From NCBI GenBank assembly GCA_003554535.1, contig PWGT01000026.1:1-10625 (forward strand): DNA of 10,625 bases. The letters are read 5' to 3'. The notes under the pieces were generated by a model, which did no database searches, was not told the DNA's origin, and was given only the letters and a program-made list of their open reading frames with translations. A program made the translations under genes and the position numbers. The stretch comes from Syntrophomonadaceae bacterium. GTDB lineage: Bacteria > Bacillota_D > Dethiobacteria > DTU022 > PWGO01. Shown here piece after piece: positions 1 through 6,073 of this stretch; position 1 is the first letter of the stretch; every line of letters starts with the position of its first letter.

Positions 1-43
1 ATAGGCATTCGTTAATATTATCCGTTAAAATTTAAGCAGGAGG

Positions 44-1594
44 ATGAAACGCAGTATTATGAACAGCAAAAAGCTAGCAATTGTAGCTGCTATATTTATT
101 GTAGCCCTTAAATTTGCTTTAATTTTTCCCTTCAGTAACAACATTTTCTGTGAGGCAGGATCATCATATCCTGAGTATGCTTCGAGTAATGAAGGTGAAG
201 CTTCAGCAAGCCTGGTAACAACTTCCCCCCATTCATTAATCATGGATCTTTTTTTAGATAGCTTACATAGAATTGAAACAATTAAAGCTGATCTCATGGG
301 ACAGATTAATCCAACCCCCCATGAATCAATTCTGGGAACCCCCAATCTTTCCAGCATGGTTCCCGGCTATTTGCAAACTGTCACCGATCCTTATTATTGG
401 TACGACTATGCTTATGATGCTTTAATCAACGGTTTGTTTATGATTCCCAAACCATTTGACATAGTTAAACCCGAATTTATTCTGCCAACGGCCAAAGTTC
501 CGGCCAGTGATGAACCTTTGCCTTTTTCCCGGAATGAAGTTGATTTGAGTGATATTACCTATGAATGGAGGGGCCGGCATAAAACAGTGGAACAATATAT
601 TAACACTACTCAAACTGATGCTTTTATCTTTCTCCGGGATGGGGAAATAGTATTTGAAGATTACTCCAATGGCTGGTCTGCAGAAGTGCGCAATCCTTCC
701 TGGTCAGTAACTAAATCCTTTACTTCCGCCCTGGTGGGAATCGCCTGGAAAGAAGGCAAAATTGATTCAGTCCATGACCCTATTGAAAAATATGTTGAAG
801 AACTGGAAAACACAGTCTGGGAAGGTACTACCATTGAAAACCTTCTGCAAATGGAATCAGGGGTTTTCTGGGACGAATACGAAGCCGTACTTGCTTTTAA
901 CCCCCAGGTTCAACAATGGTTGATAATGATGGTAGATTATTACAGCGGTGGTGTGCTGGGTATGAACCGCAATGATTTTTTAAAATCACTGCCCCGGGTA
1001 GCTGAACCGGGTGAAGAATTCGTTTATAACAGCGGCGATACCCAGGTGCTTACCTGGATGCTGGAAACTTTATATGATGCTTCTTATGCCGAAATACTAT
1101 CTGAAAAACTGTGGAAGCCTCTGGGAATGGAGCAGGAAGCCCGTATAATTACCGATGGGAATAACAGAGCTATTGCTTCCATGGGGCTTTTTGCCCGCGG
1201 TTATGATTTGGCCCGTTTTGGCGAACTCTATCGCAATAACGGTCAGGCCATGGATGGTGAACAAATTATTCCCCCCGAATGGATAGAAAGATCCACCACA
1301 TTTACTGAAGCCTCCGAAGGAGATTACGGATATCAGTTTTTATCAACAGAAGAGGAAGAGGGCTCAAGTGATAACTACGAGGCAGCAGGTTTTCAAGGGA
1401 ACAGGGTTACTGTTTTCCCAGAAAAAGAAATTGTAGGTGTGAGGTTGAGCCACCAGCTGGGGGTTAATCTTCGGCCTGACGGTGAAAATCCCTTTGATCC
1501 CAGAATTTATGGCTTTGAAGTTGAAATGGGCGGGGAAGAATGGAATGCTGTATCCACCGCAGTTGCTGAAAAGCTATCTCAAAAGGATAGCTAG
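44..1594 (+). CDS. Serine hydrolase, class C beta-lactamase/NylB-like fold, membrane-anchored or exported
   Basis: Penicillin-binding-protein/beta-lactamase-fold hydrolase. The Ser-x-x-Lys nucleophile motif SVTK is at residues 221-224. The second-element Tyr is in YNSGD at 328-332, and a C-terminal GFQGNRVTVFPEKEIVGVRLS-like strand matches the 6-aminohexanoate-dimer hydrolase (NylB) branch rather than true beta-lactamases with KTG. Residues about 9-30 are a hydrophobic signal or anchor segment, so the enzyme acts outside the membrane. The substrate is unknown; esterase or amidase is likely. There are about 190 residues ahead of the SVTK region, an unusually long N-terminal part. Start choice is uncertain: AGGAGG at 38-43 abuts the ATG at 44, while an in-frame ATG at 59 sits 15 nt from it; neither spacing is ideal. 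It converges with the PocR-SpoIIE gene. Family call is firm, substrate is not. Confidence 0.88.
   Translation: MKRSIMNSKKLAIVAAIFIVALKFALIFPFSNNIFCEAGSSYPEYASSNEGEASASLVTTSPHSLIMDLFLDSLHRIETIKADLMGQINPTPHESILGTPNLSSMVPGYLQTVTDPYYWYDYAYDALINGLFMIPKPFDIVKPEFILPTAKVPASDEPLPFSRNEVDLSDITYEWRGRHKTVEQYINTTQTDAFIFLRDGEIVFEDYSNGWSAEVRNPSWSVTKSFTSALVGIAWKEGKIDSVHDPIEKYVEELENTVWEGTTIENLLQMESGVFWDEYEAVLAFNPQVQQWLIMMVDYYSGGVLGMNRNDFLKSLPRVAEPGEEFVYNSGDTQVLTWMLETLYDASYAEILSEKLWKPLGMEQEARIITDGNNRAIASMGLFARGYDLARFGELYRNNGQAMDGEQIIPPEWIERSTTFTEASEGDYGYQFLSTEEEEGSSDNYEAAGFQGNRVTVFPEKEIVGVRLSHQLGVNLRPDGENPFDPRIYGFEVEMGGEEWNAVSTAVAEKLSQKDS
1572..1592. terminator. Small hairpin at the end of the hydrolase gene (weak terminator candidate)
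   Basis: AGCTATC and GATAGCT form a perfect 7-bp stem with a 7-nt loop overlapping the stop codon. A second short hairpin (TCCTT-TTAG-AAGGA) follows around 1610-1625. Neither is followed by a clean T-run, so assignment as the shared terminator of the two convergent genes is tentative. Confidence 0.3.
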
Positions 1595-1644
1595 AAAGGC
1601 TATTAACTCTCCTTTTAGAAGGAAGGTTCCCGCCTTGTTTTGCC

Positions 1645-3081
1645 CTATGCCGGGGAGTCCTCTTTTACTTTTAATACCATAAAAGTTATATCGTCATCTC
1701 CCATGCCTGAATTGTTGTTGAAAAGATAAAATTCGTTGTTGAGGGCTTGAATAATATCTTCCGGCGGCAGGTGACAATTGCGGTAAAATATCTCTTCGTA
1801 GAACTGATAAAACCATTCTTTGCCATTGCTTTGCTCCTGCAGTCCATCGGTATTGAACAGGATAGTAGTTCCGGGTGTAAGTTTTATGCTTTTTTCAGTA
1901 AAATCCAGCATTTCTCGTGGTACGATGTTGCTGATGAAAATGCCTTTGCAGTCCAGCTTATCCCATTCACCATGGCCCCACTTAACAAGAGGGGGGCTGT
2001 GAAACCCGGCGCAGCTATAGCGCAATTCCAGAGTTTCCAGGTCTAATATGCCCACAAATAATGATACCTGCTGCTCATCGGGATAATTTTTGCTTAAGTA
2101 CTGATTGCTTATATGACTGATTATCTTCTGGGGTTCCAGTTCGTGGGGTTTAAGCTGCAGGTAGCTTTCGATGGCTTCTTTTACAAAAACGCTTATCAAA
2201 GCTCCGTCCAAACCATGTCCCATCACATCCGACAAAAAGAAAACCACTTCATTGCCCATTCTAATAACGTTATAGCAATCGCCGCCCATGCGGATTGCCG
2301 GCTGGTAGTAGGCAGCTATGGAGATGATATCCGTTTCCGGTATTTTTTGAGGAAGTATTTTATCCTGGATTTCTGCTGCCTTTTTAAACTCCTCATCAAG
2401 CTGATTGTAAGCTTTGGCCAGAGCATTTTCAGCTTCTATCCTTTCTCTGATAGCCTGAATTAACTGCAGGTTGTTATGCCCCAGGGTAGAAATCAGGTGG
2501 GCCAGCTTGGTATAAAAACTCATGGCCTGATTCACGGTTGCCTGGTTTATACGAGGTACTTTTTCCAGGGCAGCCATATACTGCTCCTCATCAAAACCGT
2601 ATTCTCGGGCTTGCTTTCGAAATGCTTCGTAATCAACTTCATCGTTCTCGAAAAAAAATTGCCCCATGAAAATGCTCCCTATTTTTTTCTCATTGACCAT
2701 AATGGGCGTGGCCATATCCCACATGTTGTTTCTGCATTTGTGCACTTTATATGTCCCGGGCAAAACTTCCGTAGAAAGGTTGTAATCACTCTCCAGGCAA
2801 TGTTTGTAAGTTTCGGGATGCACCCGATGAAAGTTGGTGCAGATTTCTTGCCAGCCTACCCCAACCAGCACGTTTCCTTCCAGATCTATTATAGACATGG
2901 GTAAGCGGGTTAATTTATAAAACTCATCCATTAGTTCCTGGAATTCCTCTATGTTAATAATATATTCAAGTTTTAATTCGGCTTCGGCGGTATCAGAAAC
3001 AAAGGCGGTGGGGATATAGCTCCCTGAATTATAATTATGAAAATATTCATGGTAACCGGGGGACATATTTGATCTGCTCAT
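1645..3081 (-). CDS. PocR-domain sensor fused to SpoIIE/PP2C-type serine phosphatase
   Basis: Signalling phosphatase, probably cytoplasmic (no signal peptide or membrane helix). Residues about 40-200 match the PocR ligand-sensing domain: LTRLPMSIIDLEGN at 57-70, Cys at 81, 95 and 116, and IGSIFMGQFF at 134-143. Residues about 205-240 look like a coiled-coil linker. Residues about 240-475 are a SpoIIE-type PPM phosphatase with metal ligands in MGGD (D268), SDVMGHG (D285), TDG (D412) and GDDDITF (461-467). By family, the catalytic part removes phosphate from Ser/Thr of a partner such as an anti-sigma-factor antagonist; none is encoded nearby. In other proteins PocR domains sense small hydrophobic molecules or diols. 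Start: GGAAGGG directly abuts the ATG, and a second ATG lies 15 nt downstream (residue 6), so the true start may be the latter. Confidence 0.92.
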   Translation of the reverse strand: MSRSNMSPGYHEYFHNYNSGSYIPTAFVSDTAEAELKLEYIINIEEFQELMDEFYKLTRLPMSIIDLEGNVLVGVGWQEICTNFHRVHPETYKHCLESDYNLSTEVLPGTYKVHKCRNNMWDMATPIMVNEKKIGSIFMGQFFFENDEVDYEAFRKQAREYGFDEEQYMAALEKVPRINQATVNQAMSFYTKLAHLISTLGHNNLQLIQAIRERIEAENALAKAYNQLDEEFKKAAEIQDKILPQKIPETDIISIAAYYQPAIRMGGDCYNVIRMGNEVVFFLSDVMGHGLDGALISVFVKEAIESYLQLKPHELEPQKIISHISNQYLSKNYPDEQQVSLFVGILDLETLELRYSCAGFHSPPLVKWGHGEWDKLDCKGIFISNIVPREMLDFTEKSIKLTPGTTILFNTDGLQEQSNGKEWFYQFYEEIFYRNCHLPPEDIIQALNNEFYLFNNNSGMGDDDITFMVLKVKEDSPA

Positions 3082-3125
3082 CCCTTCCTAAACAATATTT
3101 AAAATATTTATTTAATTTAAACTTA

Positions 3126-3131
3126 ATTATA
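3126..3131 (-). promoter_or_regulatory. Extended -10 promoter for the PocR-SpoIIE gene
   Basis: The minus strand reads TGTTATAAT, a perfect -10 with a TGn extension, about 45 nt upstream of the start codon. No good -35 is visible; the inverted repeat at 3137-3164 occupies that region. Confidence 0.5.
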
Positions 3132-3136
3132 ACATA

Positions 3137-3164
3137 TATTTCAAATAGTTATATATTTGAAATA
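3137..3164. promoter_or_regulatory. 11-bp perfect inverted repeat over the -35 region, operator-like
   Basis: TATTTCAAATA and TATTTGAAATA are separated by GTTATA (half-site centres 17 bp apart). The repeat covers the -35 zone of the minus-strand promoter at 3126-3131, the usual place for a repressor or activator site. The binding protein is unknown. Confidence 0.45.
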
Positions 3165-3188
3165 AGTATATACCAACTCACGACTTCA

Positions 3189-3204
3189 GGAAGAAAATTC
3201 TTCC
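3189..3204. promoter_or_regulatory. 16-bp palindrome, possible operator
   Basis: GGAAGAA-AA-TTCTTCC is a perfect 7-bp dyad with a 2-bp centre, in the divergent region between the PocR-SpoIIE gene and the split membrane protein. The short centre favours a protein-binding site over an RNA hairpin. Function is not shown. Confidence 0.3.
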
Positions 3205-3274
3205 AAAATTCTCACTTAACATAAACTAACTATATATTTAATTTAAAGACTGCCATATCAATGCTTTGGTTAAA

Positions 3275-3292
3275 ATCACCCTTTTGGGTGAT
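3275..3292. promoter_or_regulatory. ATCACCC-TTTT-GGGTGAT hairpin or operator
   Basis: Perfect 7-bp stem with a TTTT loop, followed by an AT-rich stretch. It lies just upstream of a weak possible promoter (TTGACC at 3300-3305, TTAAAT at 3324-3329, 18-nt spacer) for the plus-strand gene at 3422. It could be an operator or a terminator-like hairpin. The rest of the 340-nt intergenic region (3082-3421) is AT-rich with no ORF I would support. Confidence 0.3.
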
Positions 3293-3421
3293 ATATATTT
3301 TGACCGGTTAAATATAAATACACTTAAATAATTTATGTTTTTATGTCTTATTGGAACATTTTACCTCGGCTTCATTAAATTAAATTTATACTACATCTTT
3401 AAAAAGGCAGGTGTCAACTAA

Positions 3422-3718
3422 ATGTCGTCTTCACTAATGAAAAAAGTAGGTCTGGTTGTGGGTTCGTTTTTTGCTATCCTGGGTGTCTTTTTTGCGGTAT
3501 TTATCGTAATCGAAATGTTTTTTTCTGAGGAGACTCCCGCAGTTGAAGATGCTGTTCCCGGAATGGCTGAGGAGGAAGTTCAGCAGGAAACAGAAGTTCA
3601 ACAGGAAGCAGAAGTTCAGGAGGCCGCGGAAGATGTGTGGCAGGATTTTTCCCAGGATGATCTGGGGTATTCCATTTCGTATCCCGGGCACTGGGTATTT
3701 GAGGACCATATGGCGTAA
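3422..3718 (+). CDS. N-terminal part of a frameshifted membrane-anchored protein (PsbP-like start)
   Basis: Residues 6-33 form a Lys-Lys-headed hydrophobic signal-anchor. Then comes an acidic spacer containing three 18-bp tandem repeats (EVQQET / EVQQEA / EVQEAA, 3575-3628). The start of a globular domain, GYSISYPGHWVFED, resembles the first strand of PsbP-like or DUF1795-type lipoprotein domains. The frame ends at 3718, in the middle of that domain. The -1 frame is open from just after an upstream TGA at 3700-3702 and reads YGVIGLRG straight into the next ORF, so the two ORFs are very probably one gene of about 385 codons broken by a one-base deletion (or assembly error) near 3707-3711. The RBS is AAGGCAGG, 10 nt upstream. 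The in-frame ATG at 3437 is an alternative start. Family assignment is tentative. Confidence 0.7.
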   Translation: MSSSLMKKVGLVVGSFFAILGVFFAVFIVIEMFFSEETPAVEDAVPGMAEEEVQQETEVQQEAEVQEAAEDVWQDFSQDDLGYSISYPGHWVFEDHMA

Positions 3719-3732
3719 TCGGCTTAAGGGGA

Positions 3733-4575
3733 GTGGATACGGCACTGGCAGTCGGAGAAGTCCCCATGATCATGATGGGCAATGAGGAAGGACAGGCAGC
3801 AATGGGAGCATCCAGAGAGGCATTGGAAACTCCCTTGCGGATTTTTGCCTATCATGATTTAGTTTCGCAAGGAACAACAGCCATCACTGATCTCAATTCA
3901 CTTCCGGGCACTCTCAGCCATGCTGCGGGTGAGGCCCAGAAATTTTCCAATTACATGGAAGCGAACGTTACAAACATGGAAAATATTTTAATTGAGCATC
4001 ACTACATTGATGCAGATGAATATTTTTTATCTAAAGAAGAGATAGAGGAAAAAGCAAGAGAGTTGCGCAAAAAACTATTAAATGAAAACGAAGAAAAGCT
4101 GGCCGAACTGGATAGCTGGGCGGAAGAAATGGGTTTGGATATAGTAGAGGAAGCAATTGCTGGAATTTATGAAGGCGAAATGAGTTCCAACGTTGAAGGA
4201 CACTACATGAGCTATCCCATTGAAATAGAGATAGACGAGGACAATGGTGTTTACATGAGTTATGAAGATAGCATGACCCAATCTGTTGCTCAGATGGTCC
4301 CTGATGGTGCAGCAGGAGGGGGAGCGGCAATGATACATATTGAAGGTGAAGGAAGTGTGAGCGGCTCCATTGATCCTTCCACCAATATTATTACTGCTTC
4401 GGGATCTGGCTCCTCTTCTTATAGTGTTGAAGGGTACTCCGGTTCCCACACTATCACCTATGAAATGGAAGCAGAATTAGTTGAAGATACTATTATAGGA
4501 ACCATTGAATCTGTAGTAGATACCGGCGATAGGCAAAATATAGATTTTGAAGCTGTGTACAGCCAAGATGACTAA
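3733..4575 (+). CDS. C-terminal part of the same frameshifted protein; extracytoplasmic, function unknown
   Basis: This frame begins at a GTG with no convincing ribosome binding site, and its reading continues upstream to about 3703. That supports it being the downstream half of the gene that starts at 3422. The protein has no membrane segment of its own. It contains a charged helical stretch (residues about 100-140, KEEIEEKARELRKKL) and a beta-rich Gly/Ser-rich C-terminus (EGEGSVSGSIDPSTN, ASGSGSSSYS) typical of secreted lipoprotein-like domains. With the N-terminal anchor restored it would be an extracytoplasmic protein tethered to the membrane. I do not recognise the C-terminal family. If translated as it stands, it would be a cytoplasmic fragment and probably non-functional. 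Confidence 0.7.
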   Translation: MDTALAVGEVPMIMMGNEEGQAAMGASREALETPLRIFAYHDLVSQGTTAITDLNSLPGTLSHAAGEAQKFSNYMEANVTNMENILIEHHYIDADEYFLSKEEIEEKARELRKKLLNENEEKLAELDSWAEEMGLDIVEEAIAGIYEGEMSSNVEGHYMSYPIEIEIDEDNGVYMSYEDSMTQSVAQMVPDGAAGGGAAMIHIEGEGSVSGSIDPSTNIITASGSGSSSYSVEGYSGSHTITYEMEAELVEDTIIGTIESVVDTGDRQNIDFEAVYSQDD

Positions 4576-4612
4576 TTAGTTTAGCTCAAGACTTGCTCTA
4601 AAGCAAATAACT

Positions 4613-4634
4613 CTGGCGGCCCGCGGGGCTGTCC
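4613..4634. other. GC-rich stretch after the split gene
   Basis: A run of CTGGCGGCCCGCGGGGCTG stands out from its AT-rich surroundings, about 40 nt after the stop codon. Its dyad is imperfect and no T-run follows, so terminator function is only a possibility. Confidence 0.2.
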
Positions 4635-4663
4635 ATGCATAAAATAACTTTTTACCTAGTATA

Positions 4664-4759
4664 ATCCTATATACTCCTTCCAATTAAAATTTTGGAGGGA
4701 GTATTTCTATGGGTGCTAGTTTATTATTCTGGTTATTTTTTTCTAAATTCCTCTTTGTT
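4664..4759 (+). repeat. 96-bp direct repeat, copy 1 (leader hairpin + first 17 codons of small ORF)
   Basis: This stretch matches 6946-7041 with 94 of 96 positions identical and no gaps (offset 2282). The differences are at 4709 (A versus T) and 4714 (T versus G). It contains the SD hairpin and the beginning of a small hydrophobic ORF. Identity stops abruptly at codon 17/18. No terminal inverted repeats are visible at its edges, which argues against a simple MITE. Confidence 0.9.
4671..4704 (+). promoter_or_regulatory. RBS-sequestering hairpin, copy 1
   Basis: Arms 4671-4683 and 4692-4704 form a 13-bp stem (one G-U pair) around an 8-nt loop. The SD GGAGGGAG at 4694-4701 is entirely inside the right arm, paired with ACTCCTTCC in the left arm. 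The start codon at 4709 is 4 nt outside the stem. No T-run follows, so this fits translational control rather than termination. TATAAT at 4660-4665, without a clear -35, may drive it. Confidence 0.55.
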
Positions 4760-4825
4760 ATATGGCATGAACTAGTTACCTTTATTTTTGTTAATGATAT
4801 ATGGTATAATTTAGTTAATTATTAA
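4709..4825 (+). CDS. Small hydrophobic peptide, 38 aa (copy 1)
   Basis: ATG with an excellent SD (GGAGGG, 9 nt spacer) opens a 38-codon frame. Residues 1-17 (MGASLLFWLFFSKFLFV) are shared exactly with the peptide at 6991. The rest, IWHELVTFIFVNDIWYNLVNY, is unrelated to copy 2 and also hydrophobic. It is probably a single membrane helix, residues about 4-28. The two base differences from copy 2 within the shared coding part are silent (ATG/TTG start, GGT/GGG Gly), which argues for real translation. I do not recognise the family. Small size, one helix and a masked SD resemble type I toxins, but this is inference. The antitoxin gene at 4850 starts 24 nt downstream, and its promoter overlaps the 3' end of this ORF. 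Confidence 0.5.
   Translation: MGASLLFWLFFSKFLFVIWHELVTFIFVNDIWYNLVNY
4802..4810 (+). promoter_or_regulatory. Extended -10 promoter for the antitoxin/PIN module
   Basis: TGGTATAAT is a perfect -10 with TGn extension, about 40 nt before the antitoxin start; a poor -35 (TTATTT, 4782-4787) lies 17 nt upstream. The sequence ATATGGTATAAT is identical to the promoter of the DUF433 antitoxin at 6729. Confidence 0.5.
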
Positions 4826-4849
4826 TGTAGTGTGTAGGGGGGGAGAGCA

Positions 4850-5083
4850 ATGAGCACTACAAATTCAAAAGAGTTTTTAATAAGAGAATTTGAAAAGTTG
4901 GATGAAGAAGGCCAAAGGAAAATATTGGATTATATTAAAGGATTATCTCGCTCCCAGGGGTATAATAAAAAAGACTCAAGGAATTTTCGGGGTGCGTTAA
5001 GAAAATATAAAAATATAGAGCTAAGGCAGAATGAAAGCGAAGCCTGGATAAGTGCGGTGAAAGAAAAACATGAAAATAGTTGA
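4850..5083 (+). CDS. Antitoxin partner of a PIN-domain toxin
   Basis: A 77-residue, highly charged protein: a helical N-terminal part (EFLIREFEKLDEEGQRKILDYI, read in two blocks) and a basic to acidic tail ending in EAWISAVKEKHENS. Its 3' end overlaps the start of a PIN-domain toxin gene by 14 nt, the standard antitoxin-toxin arrangement, and this is the main ground for the call. By analogy it would bind and neutralise the PIN RNase and repress the operon through its own promoter at 4802-4810. The ribosome binding site is strong (GGGGGGAGAGC before ATG). Because the toxin downstream is truncated, this antitoxin may be an orphan. The exact antitoxin family is not recognised. Confidence 0.7.
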   Translation: MSTTNSKEFLIREFEKLDEEGQRKILDYIKGLSRSQGYNKKDSRNFRGALRKYKNIELRQNESEAWISAVKEKHENS

Positions 5084-5228
5084 TGCAAATATAATTTTAA
5101 GATATTTTCTGGATGATGACGAAGAACTATCTCCAAAAGCTGCTGAAATAATAGAGCAGAATAGCCTTGCTATTCCTAATGAAGTATTTGCTGAAATTGT
5201 TTATGTACTGGAGAATAGGCTGGGTTGA
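5070..5228 (+). pseudogene. PIN-domain toxin (VapC-like), truncated after 52 codons
   Basis: The frame encodes 52 residues beginning MKIVDANIILRYFLDDDEEL, the classic PIN N-terminus with the first catalytic Asp at D5, followed by IPNEVFAEIVYVLEN with the conserved Glu region. The usual length is about 130-145 residues; the central and C-terminal acidic residues are absent. Homology stops at about 5211-5217, where sequence of a DUF6361 gene begins in another frame (GWVDFEKKER at 5218). The truncation is therefore a recombination junction and not a point mutation. Without the remaining catalytic acids it should be inactive as an RNase. Confidence 0.75.
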
Positions 5229-5645
5229 TTTCGAAAAGAAAGAAAGAACTCGGATGATGTAAGTTATCAAGATGTTCCGCGAGCAGGATACTCGCGATGA
5301 ACTCGGTATAGGCGTTATCCACGACGCCTTTTCGGAGATGCTCTTTCCGGGGACCAGCACCATCCAGACCAGGGCCAAGTACATGCTCTTTGTTCCCTGG
5401 ATCTACCGCACCCATGAAAGAAAAAAGACTCCTTCCGCCGAAATCGCCGATAAAGCCAGGAGAGATGAAGTAAGGCTTGGTAACGCCATGCTGACGACTG
5501 AAGATACCGATGGGATTTTCGGGAAAGAAGCCGGGGCGAAGCTGCAAAGACTGCCCAGTAATGTTTGCTGGAGCGGGCTTCGGCGGTGGGGGATAAGGCA
5601 TTTCCTCGGTTCCCAGGAGGAATATCACCGGTACCTGGACAAATT
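5218..5645 (+). pseudogene. DUF6361-family gene remnant (5' truncated, internal stop, 3' truncated)
   Basis: Reading frame 5218 gives GWVDFEKKERTRMM, a TAA at 5260-5262, then VIKMFREQDTRDELGIG and LFPGTSTIQTRAKYMLFVPWIY, ADKARRDEVRLGNAML, LQRLPSNVCWSGLRRWGIRHF and GSQEEYHRYLDKFF. I recognise these as the N-terminal third of DUF6361 proteins, function unknown. The TAA replaces what is probably a Gln codon. Homology is lost after DKFF, where transposase sequence begins in another frame. The piece is joined to the PIN fragment on its left. An ATG at 5272 could start an ORF ending at 5706, but its last 20 or so residues come from an out-of-frame reading of the transposase, so it is not a real gene. 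Confidence 0.7.
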
Positions 5646-5936
5646 TTTTATCAGGCAGTCCTCGCAGATTTTAATTCCATCACTCCTTCTGATCATAATG
5701 GACTAGAAAGATTGGCACAGTATATTATCCGGGCCCCGATCTCCCAGGAACGGATGATTTACATCCCGGCAACAGAAGCAGCAGATGGTATAGCACGTGT
5801 TATTTATCAGGCCAAAGACGGCGGTTCATCCAAAACTTTTTTGGCTATCGACTGGTTGGCTCACCTGATAACTCATATCCCAAACAAGGGGAACAGAAGG
5901 TCATGGAGCATTTTGGATAGATGAGGGGATTAGCGT
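5646..5936 (+). pseudogene. IS91-family (IS801/IS1294-type) transposase remnant
   Basis: The frame that ends at 5924 reads DHNGLERLAQYIIRAPISQE, RMIYIP, VIYQAKDGGSSKTFLAIDWL and AHLITHIPNKG. These are the conserved C-terminal blocks of IS91-like rolling-circle transposases. The upstream HUH and tyrosine regions are missing. After NKG the expected GEQ continues only in another frame (GEQKV at 5888-5902), so there is a frameshift, and the remainder decays quickly (stop at 5918-5920). It is joined on the left to the DUF6361 remnant. The element cannot be active. Confidence 0.65.
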
Positions 5937-6073
5937 TATAAACCTTCTGTATCAACCGGGATCAGTTCATGCGAAACTATTTTTTAGAGATATGGGTATC
6001 GACTAAAGCAGGTATTTGCTCATCAGTATCAGCTTTTTTTCGCATACCCACAATATATATTAAAACTATAGTA
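5937..6073. other. Unassigned sequence between transposase remnant and toxin gene
   Basis: One frame reads open from 5872 to a stop at 6004-6006 (GHGAFWIDEGISVINLLYQP, GSVHAKLFFRDMGID) but has no start signal, overlaps the transposase remnant, and I recognise no family. TGGGTAT (5993-5999) and ATACCCA (6044-6050) are complementary but far apart. No clear terminator for the minus-strand toxin gene is visible. Confidence 0.3.

Noticed and set aside
1747..2904. Several plus-strand open frames opposite the phosphatase gene
   Set aside because: They are antisense shadows of a well-conserved minus-strand gene, with no ribosome binding sites or family resemblance.
3701..3735. Programmed -1 frameshifting between the two ORFs
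   Set aside because: No X-XXY-YYZ slippery heptamer or following hairpin is visible at the overlap; a deletion or sequencing error is simpler.
4671..4704. Hairpin in the repeat as a Rho-independent terminator
   Set aside because: The strong stem is followed by TTTCTATGGG rather than a T-run, and its right arm is a perfect SD at proper distance from a start codon. A translational role fits better.
4664..4759. Repeat as a MITE or CRISPR-type repeat
   Set aside because: There are only two copies, 2.3 kb apart, with no terminal inverted repeats, target duplications or regular spacers.
5272..5706. Stand-alone 144-residue gene from the ATG at 5272
   Set aside because: It starts inside DUF6361 homology that extends upstream across a stop, and its last residues are an out-of-frame reading of the transposase remnant.
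5565..5924. Stand-alone 119-residue gene from the ATG at 5565
   Set aside because: Its first part is the wrong frame of the DUF6361 remnant; only the later part is genuine IS91 transposase, lacking the N-terminus and catalytic residues.
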